Positions 47,301-58,750 of a DNA stretch of 64,000 nucleotides are shown in pieces. The notes beneath the pieces are model-generated. The model did not search any database and was not told the origin of the DNA. It worked only from the letters and a program-made list of their open reading frames with translations. Position 1 is the first letter of the stretch, and each line of letters opens with the position of its first letter. Source of the stretch: Trichoplax adhaerens (Eukaryota > Placozoa > Uniplacotomia > Trichoplacea > Trichoplacidae); the NCBI RefSeq assembly GCF_000150275.1, contig NW_002060943.1, forward strand, positions 12,754,969-12,818,968. Reading direction: 5' to 3'. The translations under genes and the position numbers were made by a program.

Positions 47301-48323
47301 CATCAATAAAACTTAGAAATGTCTAAAAGTTCTAAATAGTTATTAATAAGCACACGTCAGTATCTAGGTCGACTAATCTTTTCCTTTTACATTTTGTAGT
47401 GACTTGTAGTCCTTCCCATTGCAAAAATGGCGGAATTTGTAGTTTTAATACTTCTTCAAATGTCACCTTTTGCAGGTAAGTTTCATACTCACTGATTATA
47501 TATTAGAATGCTATATTAACCATTACGTTAAATAAAATAGAGGAACAGAATTGTTAAAATTACGGACTGTTGATCATTATTTCATAATGTATAGCAATCG
47601 AATTTTTATATTTAGTATCACTAGAGATACTATAATAGGAATGTAATAAAATCGATTTTAATTTTCTGTTTGCAATCTTTTTCAGATGTACAGCCTTCCA
47701 TTCTGGTTCTCAGTGCCAAAATTTAAGCTGTAAGATTATTTTTATTGTACAGTACATAATTATTGGTATTCTTCTAAATTGATTATCATTTTTTAATTAG
47801 CGATCAGTATTATTATTATCACCCTTGGAATAGGAATATCTTCCGTTTTTGTTGTCATCATCGTGGTAATAATCTATTTTCGGAGTCAAAGGTAATAATC
47901 AAAGCAACTTTTAATGTTTCATGATAATAAATTTTATTGTAGCTACTTTCATGCACAACTGCTTCTTTATCTTTGGAACGTGAAAAAGCTGCATATGTGA
48001 GCTGCCGCTATAGTATTAAAATCATAGACAATGATGCAAATTTCGTAATAGTAAACGTAATATATCAATTCATCTGTTGCATTTCATGCTTATTACCAAT
48101 TACTTACTTTATGTTTAAATATGTTACATCACCCTAAATTTTCTTGAATCAAAATCTTTTTAAAAGAAAAAGGTCAAACTTAAATATTGAACAACTAGCT
48201 GGAAGTTCTGATCAAAGCAGTGAAGCAATTGACTTGGAAAGCAGTAAATTGGAACCTATTCCTTCTAGACCTTACACCGGCCGTCTTGGTGGAGAGGATA
48301 CTGTAGTAATTTACGATGAATAG
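32331..48323 (+). CDS. Giant mucin-like type I membrane protein B (4,658 aa)
   Basis: Thirteen exons: 32331-32363, 32449-32599, 32749-32910, 33110-45808, 46105-46214, 46306-46376, 46584-46720, 46796-46930, 47169-47279, 47400-47475, 47686-47729, 47801-47891, 48167-48323 (13,977 nt). Exon 1 encodes MKVAALLKLGY and joins exon 2 (ILILYLRIVVDG) to make the signal peptide. Residues ~40-4290 are a Ser/Thr-rich stalk with many N-x-S/T sites, nearly all in one 12.7 kb exon built of repeats. Then come EGF (~4300-4348), SEA (4349-4454, GSILV), six-Cys EGF (4455-4499), four-Cys half-EGF (4500-4536), EGF (4537-4576), TM helix rich in I and V (~4578-4602) and a 52-residue tail with RPYTGRLGGE, ending VIYDE. 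Exons 46105-47891 match mucin A in length and phase one for one. Likely a heavily glycosylated, self-cleaving surface-coat mucin. The donor of exon 3 and the first exon are the least certain parts. Confidence 0.85.
33200..35500 (+). repeat. N-terminal stalk repeats, ~4 diverged copies of 150-190 residues
   Basis: Four diverged units share the series LTTTLVxxVKESxxTxxxxDxxLLTxITKxDFLxSxxDxxV, preceded by a TENSFxxSxL segment and followed by xIQDKSxxS. The last copy (near 35,280-35,480) is the most degenerate. Confidence 0.75.
37440..42760 (+). repeat. Central stalk repeats, ~10-11 copies of about 159-165 residues
   Basis: The marker PQNLLSISESNLDITASNP recurs at about 37,929, 38,415, 38,904, 39,381, 39,858, 40,335, 40,812, 41,298 and 41,793, with a further diverged copy near 42,270. 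Five of the intervals are exactly 477 bp (159 codons); the others are 486-495 bp. Each unit also carries ILSDQSVLINTEE, DDSSFxDSS, NSLNLIQT, EDESLVIANTEDFLSNHQST and NGISQYxEDSS. Copies around 39,300-40,250 are nearly identical over 477 bp. Confidence 0.9.
43560..44530 (+). repeat. C-terminal stalk repeats, ~8 copies of about 37 residues
   Basis: Unit pattern LDTNTISDYQESLSFASTNN followed by LQPDIASTTIATPIILQ. Two copies contain an extra ~19-residue piece (YKQSLPLxSTKIYQPDI), which is itself a partial unit, so duplication boundaries were not always in register. Confidence 0.88.
46584..46720 (+). other. SEA-domain exon with GSILV cleavage motif (mucin B)
   Basis: 137-nt exon starting R-S-G-S-I-L-V-D-F-Y, the equivalent of 11469-11605 in mucin A. 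Predicted self-cleavage between Gly and Ser. Confidence 0.8.
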
Positions 48324-48641
48324 TGGCCTAAAATTGGAATCAGTTTCGGGAGAAAGTACTTGCTAGTATAAAGACTTCGTATTAATTAATTGTATATAAA
48401 GTTGCACTATAATTTTGCTAAATTAGCATTTCAATGATAAAGCATAGAAAAATGACTTGTAAGGAAAAATTCTCTACTTAAAGTAATGACTTTTTAGGCA
48501 AGATACGTATAATTCTATCCTATATATCATAAAATAATTTTATCCAAGTATGTTTATGTGTACTTTTCAGTGCATACTATAAATAGAATAGACAAATATA
48601 GAATACACGAGTATTACGAGCGATGGGTGAACTAGTCAAGA

Positions 48642-48666
48642 AATAAATTATTTTTGAACAAATAAA
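48642..48666 (+). promoter_or_regulatory. AATAAA pair, likely poly(A) signals of mucin gene B
   Basis: AATAAA at 48642-48647 and 48661-48666, about 320 nt after the stop codon. Confidence 0.4.
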
Positions 48667-50062
48667 ATTATGAACGAAATAGATTACTCTTCAATTGTAT
48701 CTTGATTATTAATTGTATCAACTTTATAGTGTTATCTAATATTCTTTATCTTATGTTGTGTTAGTCCTTGGAATTAGCACAAGAGCCCTAGCCTTTCGAA
48801 TTTAAATTTCACTAAGCAAAGGTTCAATTACAATTTCTAGATGATATCTAAACAAACTGACATTAAATTTTGAGGTTCAATATACTAATTTTATATCGAT
48901 CTACTGTTTATTATGGACTTTTTAAAGATAATCTTAATTAATCTAAATTTTAAATTCAACGGGCCTTTATTTATACGATACTACCTATTAACAGAGATAG
49001 ACTAAAAATAACGGTAATATATTTTTGGGCAATAATTTCATAAATGGCTTGTATATTTTAATAACAATATTTCAAATTTTTATTTTGTTGTATTATGATG
49101 CTAATACTAAACTTATCAATCTTAATATGCTGTATTTTTGAAACTCATTAATAAAATGGTATAAGAAAAAATATCCAGAAAGACTAATAATCTATTTGAT
49201 TTCTTTAAAACTTGTTACCTTCATGAATTGTCATGGTGACTGGTAAATATTATTACGCGATATAAACAAATAAATCTGCAATTCTACGATTGCATGTTGC
49301 GATAGATGCTATTCAATGGTGTTTGCACGTACTGTATAAGTGCTTATAATTGATAATACGATTTCAATATAAGGATGGGCTTTAGTTTTATATTCTGCTA
49401 TAAAGTCATTGAATGCAGTGAGCATGCATGCAAGATAGAAAAATATACGTGCAAGAGTTAATGTTTTTGCAGCGATAGTACAGCTCCAAAATTAGCTTAC
49501 AACTAAAGTTATAGGATTGTACGAAAATAAATGAATTAAACGTTTTATCGTAAGATGTTTAGTATCTGTTTGTAGGAGGTGATTATAGTAAATATACTGA
49601 CATGTTCATGTTAGGATTCTGAGACATAAATTAATTGCATAAAGTATGTGAGAATTGTAAGACTTTTATTATCACATTTTAATTAGAAACGCGAATTTGA
49701 ATTGGGGGCACTAGTAACTTCGATATGCTGATTGCAGCTAGATCGTCCTTGAAAGTTGTACGACAAACCTAATTTACGAGTGCATAATGTATTGAAGTTA
49801 ACAAGAAAATAATAGTTCTTGTTTCATTATTTGAAGTTGCTTTATCACAAGCAATCTTAACTCTCAGAAAAATACTCCAAGAAGAAAAAAATTATAGAAT
49901 CAGTAAGCTTCATAAGAACAAACAGCAATGTACTTATGGTAAGGAAGTGCAATTAAAACGTGTATTCTATCAGCAGAGCAGCTAAGTACTTGTTATGCAC
50001 TGCTTGCTTCGGATACAGAACAAATTATATCCGCATTCCAAATTCTATGGAATAGCACCGAA
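48667..50062. other. Convergent intergenic region (mucin B / esterase E)
   Basis: No coding sequence seen. The plus-strand mucin gene and minus-strand esterase E converge here, so the stretch should hold both 3' ends. Confidence 0.5.
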
Positions 50063-52946
50063 CTATAGCTCTTGCTTATTTCGACTATCTTCCTGTGGAT
50101 TATGTGTATTTGCTGATTCAAAATTGCATTGAAAACTTTTCACCAGCGAAGGTAAAAGCTTATTCCAAAAGTTCCTTGCAGCTGGTATAAAATTCCCTTC
50201 TACTTGTAAATCTTTTCTAACTAGGAGATATCTTTCATCACCTTGAGCATAAGGACGCCAATCATCTATATCCATTGGTTTCCTGGTTGTAATATATAAT
50301 AAAGCACTTGATTAAAATTTATAACATCTTGCTAGATTGCTTCCATGGTTTTTACTGAATTAGATAATTTTCAGAAATTTGCTAGCATAGGACCAATGAG
50401 GCATGGACTATCTACTTGATTCAAAGATATCCTGCATTGCTCAATTACATCCATATTTTGACAAGATAATGTTTAGAGATTTGCTGGCACAGGATTAATC
50501 AGGTATGGTTTATCTACTTGATTAAAGGATATCCTGCATTGCTCAATTATATCCATATTTTGGCAAAATAATATTTAGAGATTTACTGCCACCGGATTAA
50601 TCAGGTATGGACTATCTATTTGATTAAAATATATCCTACATGGCTAAATTACATTTTAATTTTTGCTTTACAAAGATAATTTTACGGGATTTGTTGGCAC
50701 GGAGCTAATCAGGTATGGACTCTCTACTTGATTAAAGTGTATCCTATATTGCTAAATTGCATCTTTTTTTTGCATATTAAGATAATTTTACCGAGGTTTA
50801 CTAGAACTTGATCATTGAGATATGCACTATCCCTACGCGTATTCACGACTCACTTAAGGATTAAAATTAATTTCTGCACTGGATTTACTTGTTATCGTTA
50901 CGTCAATTTGCGATCAAATGATGCAGCTAAGCATTTTCATAACATAGCGCTTGTAAGCCATTTTAAGCTGGTGCAACACAGAGAAAGTTTGTATCCAGTT
51001 AATTATGCCTATCGTCCAAAATTTGGACAAGAACTGCAAATTGTTAGAGATGTATACTTTTTGAAAACAGAAGTCATAGTATTGTAAGTCGTACATGCTC
51101 AAGATGGACTCATATTTCTTCAATCTAGTTTCCTAACGTATCATATCAATTTAATTAAATGTATGAAATATCGTAACATGCAAGCATCTCGAAATGATAT
51201 AGGATAAACAACGCCTAGCTTTTAGTGTTCTAACGATATACTGTCATAACTGATACCGTTAGTCGATATTGCACACATCTTTTATCGCGATTGGAGATTC
51301 TAACTTGACGTTAGCTATTCTTGTCTTCATTCTTGCCGTTTAGATCAAGCTTTAAAATCAAATTAGCTTGTTCTAGCAATGTATCAAACTGCTAATGTCT
51401 TACTACTGGCAGTATTGATTTAGATTACTTACTCTCTTCTGGCTAATCCACCCATGATTCCCATCATATGCTTACTCACTTCTACATCATCTTTGGTATA
51501 CGTATCTTTAATATAAGCTGGATGATGCAATGGATAGCCAAATATATAGGGTACTTCCATTTGATGGATAATTCCTGCGGCAGGTGGAAAATAGGCTGAA
51601 CCCACTGTAAATTGATCAAATAGCATCATATATGGCGAATAGTTGTGGGTTGCTAATTGACCAGCAAGATAGGCAGCTGGGACTTGAAAAAGTGCATGAG
51701 TTGCAAGTCGATCCAATTGACAACGATTTCCAATGGGATTATTAATATCTGTATAATTTGTATATTCATGAACGATGAGAGAATGAAGAGAGTCAGGTAT
51801 AAAGGGTAATTTTGTAATTTGAACGAAAGATTCCCTAGAAAAACCGGCATTATAGCCAGGGAGCGAGGATGTCATGACAGCACCATCATTTTGCACCGTA
51901 CTTATAAGTACCTTTTCCATTGGATTGATTAAACCTTTATAGAGAAGGACTTTAGGATCATCAGGTATAAATTGTTTATCCACTGCTGGTCGAAATAGAT
52001 ACGGATCCAGATTTCTTATTTCCAGTTGTGCTGTTTGTAATTCATCTTCACTAAGCTTTCGTAAGCATTCTACGGATTCCTCAACCGAATTTTTGGTATT
52101 ATTGCATGATGTCTTTGAAAGAAATTTAGTAAATGCCCCATCTAACTGTTCCCATTTGGTATAATATGCATTCATCATCATATTGGTACCACTAAACATA
52201 GCCACACTATGGAATAAACCACGACTGACAGGAGAAGTTAAATGATAGGATATTGAAATGGATCCCGCAGAATGCCCACTTAGCAAAACATTATTGGGGT
52301 TGCCACCAAAGGAGGCAATATTGGCTAGGACCCATTTCAAGGCTAGAGCTTGATCATAAAATCCTACGTTAGGCTCAATTAAGACTTTATGAGCAGCATT
52401 TCGTGCGGCTAGAAATCCAAAAGAACCTAACCGATAGTTGATCAAGACCACAATCACATTCTCATAGCTGGATAATGTTTGTCCATGCCACCATGATCCA
52501 TCTCCATGCAACAAACTACCACCATGAACCCATACGATGACCGGTAGTTGATCTGAACTTTTTGTTGTAGGCGTAAAAACATCTAGGTAAAGACAATCTT
52601 CACTTATTTTCATTTCAGGACCGTTTGGATTACTTCGATCGAAAAACGACGTTGGAGATCGATACTGAGAGCAGGTTGATTTATACTGAAAACATGGAAG
52701 AGGTTTTTCCCATTTCGATTCATAAGGGACAGGTCGTTGATAGCGTAGCGAACCGATCGGAGGTTGTGCAAAGGGAATCCCTTTAAAGCTATAGATTGTT
52801 TTATCCAAAATTACTTGTTTTTTGCCTTGGATAGGACCATTACTAATATTGATGGTGATGGAATCATCCTTAGTGGCATCTAAATGAACGGCTAAAGATA
52901 GCAAGATCATCTTAATGATGATCAGATTACGCAAAAGACAAGCCAT
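50063..52946 (-). CDS. Type-B carboxylesterase E, soluble form ending in KQEL
   Basis: Two exons: 51433-52946 and 50063-50282, 577 aa. Signal peptide 1-~24 (MACLLRNLIIIKMILLSLAV). Alpha/beta-hydrolase of the cholinesterase/carboxylesterase family: oxyanion loop HGG 141-143, nucleophile GHSAG with Ser226, acid Asp354 (QNDGAV, where cholinesterases usually have Glu), His461 (IIHQME). EDCLYLDV (116-123) is the family signature. Exon 2 carries the C-terminal helix (KPMDIDDWRPY...FWNKLLPSLV) and stops after NKQEL. KQEL fits the [KRHQSA]-[DENQ]-E-L ER-retrieval pattern, and mammalian liver carboxylesterases end in comparable HxEL signals. Predicted to hydrolyse esters in the ER lumen; substrate unknown. 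The ATG is preceded in frame by GTG, which is not used. First member of a three-gene array. Neuroligin-like non-catalytic status is excluded by the intact triad. Confidence 0.88.
50370..50830 (-). repeat. Five ~102-108 bp tandem repeats in the esterase E intron
   Basis: The segment GATTTGCTGGCACxGGATTAATCAGGTATGG recurs (with changes) near 50,375, 50,478, 50,580, 50,688 and 50,795, each followed by a TCTACTTGATTAAA..TATCCT segment. The array lies wholly within the 1.15 kb intron between the two coding exons. Confidence 0.85.
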
Positions 52947-54170
52947 ATCTTGCACTGCTTATTTCTTCGTCAACGGCAGTATTAGCAAATTGGAATGGTC
53001 AACAGGTCCTCTAGCAATATCCGACTGTCGAAGAGCTAGGCGCAATGCATCTCTAAATGATTTTTTTCCCACTTGTTCAATAATTTATAATTAAAATGAA
53101 GCATATTGCTTGACCAAACTGCTATCCTAAGGAAATAGTTTATGTACTCAACCATCACGTGTTGATTTAAAATAACAATCATGATAACCTATACTCCCAT
53201 CACCTTTGCTTTGTTCGTTTATATTAGTATAATTACTCCTTATTTTGAAAGAGGGGATTGGAAAGAAGAGCAAGGGTACTGTTAGTTATGGACAAATCAT
53301 GATACACCAACCGTATTGGCATTGAAAGCGAATTGGAGTGGCATAAACAACGTCAATAATATAAATTTCTGGATAAACGCTTGACGTGGGAATTTATGCT
53401 AATGATGTCTCATAAGCTAGGGCAAAAATGGTCGAGGTTGAAAATGATTTGATGATAATTCATTATTTTACTATTCGCTTAAATCACTATTCTATATTCT
53501 GCTTTACTCCTTCTACTTTTAAGTCTTTAAATGGCAGTCTCAAGTCCTAGAGCGATAAGTAGCAACTATACCTTAAAATGTGATCTATTCTATTTGACTT
53601 TAATTGCATTCGTATACCTTCCACCACATAAAAGGCCAGCAATCCAAACATACAAACTAGTTTGTAATAACTGCAGGGTGTTAGCAGAAAATCTTGTCTA
53701 TTCTACATTCTTCTTTTACATGGTTTTACTGTTTGCTTGAATAACTATTCTATATTGTGCTTTACTTCTAATAAGTCCTTGCATAGCAGTTTCAAGTCCT
53801 AGTACTAACAAGTAACATCTCTAAATTACAATGGGATCGACGATACCTAAGCTTAGATAGAAAAATAGAAAATTTTTCCTAAGCATTCTAATTTAATTAC
53901 ATCGAAGGCCTCCCACTCCTATAAACGGCCAGAAACTCAAATATACATAACAGTATACTCGTATAATTACTATAGGGTATAAGTAAAAAATCCTGTTGCT
54001 TCGCCGATAGTATGCCTGCTTTTTACGTTTGCAAATATCGAATCGACAAGCCTGAAATACTCTGGCGTCTATCGCAACATCTTAGCCAAGAATGGCTACA
54101 AATGCCAAAAAAAATTAAACGCATTTCTGTCATAAAGGCCATTCAAAATGAAGTATCTTGTCAACACCAT
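52947..54170. other. Upstream region of esterase E, with a ~258-bp duplication
   Basis: No supported gene. The first 500 bp resemble the upstream region of esterase F. Further on, 53,467-53,724 and 53,725-53,985 are diverged tandem copies (see the repeat entry). Open frames at 53531-53740 and 54012-54227 are unconvincing. Confidence 0.45.
53467..53985. repeat. Diverged tandem duplication, period ~258 bp
   Basis: TTTACTATTCGCTTAAATCA at 53,467 matches TTTACTGTTTGCTTGAATAA at 53,725. The match continues through CTATTCTATATT.TGCTTTAC, AGTCTTxxAxxGCAGT and TCAAGTCCTAG in both copies, ending near CCACTCCTATAAACGGCCAG / CCACCACATAAAAGGCCAGC. Confidence 0.7.
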
Positions 54171-54480
54171 GTATTTGTGGTTACCTTTAGTTCATCTTTT
54201 GTAAAATCAGAATGTCGACTTAACTGATCAAAGACTGCTGCTACGGTACAAGGAATAGTTCAAGGTAGGATCAATCATTGTGTGCCGCAAGATTTTGTCC
54301 AAAATTTGCAAGCTATACTCCCTGCGGGTAAAAATGCTTTAAGAATAGGAAGGCTAATTTGCAATATTTCTTACTAACAGTGAATCGCACCAACTACTGC
54401 GTTGGCATGCATCTAATGCCGTCTAAATCAACATTGATCGCTAAACTAGGCGTTTTCTTTGCACAAAAGGCTTGAATATT
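54171..54480. pseudogene. Coding-like relic between esterases E and F
   Basis: Plus strand: an open stretch (54231-54374) reads TVQGIVQGRINHCVPQDFVQ and NLQAILPAGKNALRIGRLIC, followed after a shift by YCVGMHLMPSKSTLIAKLG. Minus strand: VFDQLSRHSDFTKDELK ends at a donor-like AAG-GTAACC. Both strands look partly coding, so the true orientation is unclear. A related segment sits at 60,960-61,060 between esterases F and G. Family not recognised. Confidence 0.25.
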
Positions 54481-55055
54481 TATAGATTTATACGTACAGT
54501 AAAATGATTTTAAGCTAAAGTAGAAAACAAAGATGTAAGGTATCACTGAGACTACATTCATGATACAGCGAATAAATTTTTTTAACTGCGAGAAGGGTTT
54601 TAATTTCTAGTTTCCTACTGGAAACATGAAATATATTTTTAGTCTTGCAATGACTCCAATGGCGCCATCATAAACCTTGATCAAGGATTGCAGCAGTATG
54701 AATGATGGCCAAACCCAATAATTATTTAATACAATTATTGCAATGAATCTCACATCATTCGACATCAGCTTGCAGCTAGAATAAATGGTCGGTAAAAGGA
54801 AATATATAACGGTTGATGACCTCCTTGTTGTAAATGGCCAAGTTCAGAAAAGATCATAGTACAGAAGAACTTTGTTTTAATGTTGTACCACGTATCAATT
54901 ATGAAAACAGCTTTCCAATCGTAGCTTACGACGAGTAGCTCCAATGATCAGCGACAGGACATATTGTCTCCCACATTAAAAGACATTCAGAAATATTTCT
55001 TACACTATCGCCTAGGACTTGCATCACTAGCAATGCTATTATATAAAGTATCCAA

Positions 55056-55253
55056 CTAATATTTTAATTTTAGGAGATCAATTGATCTCTCTTGATACAT
55101 AGATGACAAATATTTTCCTTGTATTACATTGACTTTAAAAGTATTAGCATCAACTAAAATAATGGCGATAGTAGCATTTTTCTCAGATGAATCAGGTGTA
55201 TCGGATACCCTATTAATTGATATTGATATTGCTATACCATCTATACTTTTCAC
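55056..55253 (-). CDS. Candidate coding exon, unrecognised
   Basis: 66 codons without a stop, including VSDTPDSSEKNATIAIILVD and ANTFKVNVIQGKYLSS, ending TAG. Composition looks protein-like, but there is no ATG start (the frame opens with GTG) and no clear acceptor. It may be a terminal exon or a chance frame. Confidence 0.2.
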   Translation of the reverse strand: MKSIDGIAISISINRVSDTPDSSEKNATIAIILVDANTFKVNVIQGKYLSSMYQERSIDLLKLKY

Positions 55254-55862
55254 ATAAACCGAAATCTATATATTAAGCCGAAGAAAAATCGCATGATCAA
55301 GGCCTCCACTCTGTAATTAATTCGTAATATGCTATCTATAGTAGCTTGTTTAATAAAGTTCAATAGAATTGATATCATGTACATATACATTACAATAGCT
55401 GCAATATTTTCAGTAGTAAATTTGTTCATAAAGAGTAAGACGACTTAATACTACTAAAAGATGAGGCAGATTCCAAGTAATTTATTTAATTATATGCAGT
55501 TGGTACTAAATGGAAAGTTCATAAATATATCATCCAACAGCTTATAATAGATGAAATGATTAATATGGCCATTAATATGAATATAGAAATATCTTGTAAA
55601 ATAGTTAACACGAAGAACACTTTTAACGTACTCATTTTACATACATGTCGGCATGGCTATAAGATATTATATCTGTGTCATGATTTAAAATAAGTTAACC
55701 TAACAAATACTATTATGTTTGTGTCGTAATTACAAATAAGTCAACTTAGCAAGTACATTATTTCCTTACAAACGAGTATGCGAGTATGTTAATAATTTCA
55801 ACTTTTAGGTCATTAATTTGCAGTGGTCTAGAATATTCCTGTATCAGGTATGTAGGCTTATT

Positions 55863-58609
55863 TTAGCTTTGTTTCTCTTTCTTTCTTATTGCATACCAAT
55901 TAAATACAGAAAAGAAGATAATTATAAAGGATAACATTATTGCAGTATAGAGATAGAAAATATTTTCTTGCTTTAGTCGATCATTTTCCATTTCGAATGC
56001 TTTGTTGGACGACTTTAAATCACTTTCACTATACTTCAACAACGAAGGAATGATTTCATTCCAAAACATCGTGGCTGCTGGTATAAAATTTTTCTGGACT
56101 TTCAACTCTTTCCCAACTAAGAGGTATTTTTTATCACTGTCGGTATAAGGAGTCCAACCATCAATATCGATTGGTTTTCTAATTATTGTAAAATATAATA
56201 AACATGTTTAACATACTTCCAATATTGCTACATGGCACAACAGTATCATTCTTTATCACTGCCTAGATCTGTTATCGAAGTTGGAGTTTTATAGAGAAGC
56301 AATAAAGAATCAAAAATGGTGTTAGTGGTATCTTATTGTGGTTCCTAAAACATAAATTATGGTCAGTTAATGCTAAAATGGATTAATTTTAGCATTATTT
56401 ATTGGATAGTGCATGATTGAATTACAGCAAGGCCGAATTATGATTGAGTAAATTATCAAGCCAAGTTAAAGTATGGATCAAGTTATACTAAATTTCAGTG
56501 AGTTCAATAGCTAGATTACTAATAAACTTACGCAACTTTGCGATTGTGATGATTTTGTGAATTTTAATTTCATACTGTTATCCATTTTTATGCTAAAATC
56601 GATACTATACGTGTATATGCAATCTCCTATAGCGCTGTAATTTAGACTACCCATTTGACCTTTAGACAGGGTTGTCTATATTTGCTTAATTAAGGTACTG
56701 ATACAAAGCAATGTCGCTGGTTTTACCATCGCTATTCTATTCGATATGTATCTCCTATATATTCACAAATGCATATATACTGTACATCTTGTATGCTATG
56801 CACATTAAAACTAGCCTTATCTTAAGCCAGCTTTATCCAGTCAAGCTGCCCATTTAAAAGAAGTTAGTAAAGGATAATGTATTGCTACGAAGAATGTTAT
56901 AACATGTCGTCAAAGTGATGAATTATTCATAGCTTAAAACGAATAAATTACGACAATTAAAAATAGCTATTTACCACTTAATCGATGCCGAGACTGTTTA
57001 AACTATCAAACTAACTCAAACATAGACTCCACGCAAAATATCACCAGATTGTCTATCGCATTTTAATGTTAAAATAATCGACATATTACCCATTCTTAGC
57101 TAAACTGCTCATCATCTTCATCATATGCTTGCTCACTTCCACATCATCTTCTGTATAATTATCTTTAATATAATCGGGTTGATGCAATGGATAACCAAAG
57201 ATATATGGCACTTCCATCTGATGAATAACTCCAGCATAATGTGGATAATATGCTGAACCAGCAGTAAATTGATCAAACAGAATCATGTACGAGGAATAAT
57301 TATGCTCTCCTAATTTACTGGCAAGTTCAGCAGCGGGTGCTTGAAAAAATCCTTGAGTTAACATTCGATCGAGTAGATGGCGATTTTGAATGAAATCATT
57401 TACTTCCACATTACGAGTATATTCATGGGTGATTAGGGAGCGAATGGTCTCAGGATAGTCACTGTAGATATAGTGAATCATTTTATCCAGTACTTGTCGA
57501 GGGATACCATATTCCGAGCCCGGAAGCTCAGCGCTAAATACTGCACCATCATCTTTTACTGTACTTATAAGTATATTATTCATTGGGTTGATCAAACCTT
57601 GATCAAGTAGTAGTCTAGGATTATCAAGTATAAATTCAGAACCAACAACAGGTCGAAATGGAAATCTTGACGACTTCATGGCTTCTTCTTGCGCTATTAA
57701 TAATTCATCATGACTAAGTTGCTTTAAACACTCTACCGATTTTTCAACTGCATCTCTGCTGTTATTGCAAGATGTCTTTGAAAGAAACAAATCAAATTCC
57801 CCATCTAACTCTTCCCATCCTTGATGATATGCTTCTTTCATCATATTTGTGCCACTAAATAAAGCCACACTATGAAACAAATCTCGACTCTCTGGAGACA
57901 TCATATGATATGTTATAGAAAGGGATCCTGCAGAATGGCCACTTAGCACAATGTTTTTCGCGTTACCACCAAAGTAGGCAATATTATTTTGTATCCATTT
58001 CAATGCTTGATTTTGATCCCACAAGCTCAAATTGGGTTCAATAATTACTTTATTAGCGGAGTTTCGAGTAGCAAGTAGCCCAAAAGATCCTAAACGATAA
58101 TTTATCGTAACTACAATCACATTCTCATGACTAGCTAACGTTTGTCCATGCCACCAAGCTCCATTACCATGCAACATGCTTCCACCGTGAATCCACACAA
58201 TAACTGGTAGATTATCCGATGCTACAAGTGTAGGTGTAAAAACATTAACATAAAGACAATCTTCGCTGAAATTATATTCCGGACCATTTGGATTTGTTCG
58301 ATCATAAAATGAGGTTGGAGATCGATGTTGAGAACATGATGATTGGTAGTGGAAACACTGGCGTGTTTTTTTCCATTTCGATTTAATTGGCACAGCTCGT
58401 TGATAACGTCGTGAACCGATCGGGGGTAGGGCATACGGAATCCCTAGAAAGCTATAAATTGTATTATTAAGAATAGCTTCTTTCTTGCCTTGGATAGGAC
58501 CATTTGCGATATTGATCGTGGCTGAATCATCGTTATTGGCAGATATCAATACAGCTATAGAGAGCAAACCGGCATTAATGATAATCAGATACCGTAAAAC
58601 ATAAGCCAT
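55863..58609 (-). CDS. Type-B carboxylesterase F, membrane-anchored form
   Basis: Two exons: 57090-58609 and 55863-56178, 611 aa, starting at ATG 58609. Signal peptide (MAYVLRYLIIINAGLLSIAV). Oxyanion HGG 141-143, GHSAG with Ser226, Asp354 (KDDGAV), His463 (VIHQME). It is collinear with esterase E, with the same intron position and phase 2 (AAT-GG / A-AAA). Exon 2 has KPIDIDGWTPY...FWNEIIPSLL, a short charged linker (MENDRLKQEN) and a TM helix at about 580-603 (LYTAIMLSFIIIFFSVFNWY), then a basic cytoplasmic end RKKEKQS. Predicted as a type I membrane ectoenzyme with its catalytic head outside the cell or in the secretory lumen. Substrate not inferable; cholinesterase activity is possible but no choline-site tryptophan can be assigned with confidence. 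Confidence 0.9.
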
Positions 58610-58750
58610 ATCTTATACCAAGAAGACGAAGCATCAATCTATCCTATCCAAAGCATTCGGGCAATAATCATTCGCAAGCCTGAAATTTGGGTTGTAAAAT
58701 AAAATACAATATTAGTATACAGATATTGTACCCTTGCCAAGACTACTAGT

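Noticed and set aside
50914-51123. Overlapping open frames on both strands within the esterase E intron
   Set aside because: Short, AT-driven, no splice signals or domains; the intron is supported by paralogues F and G.
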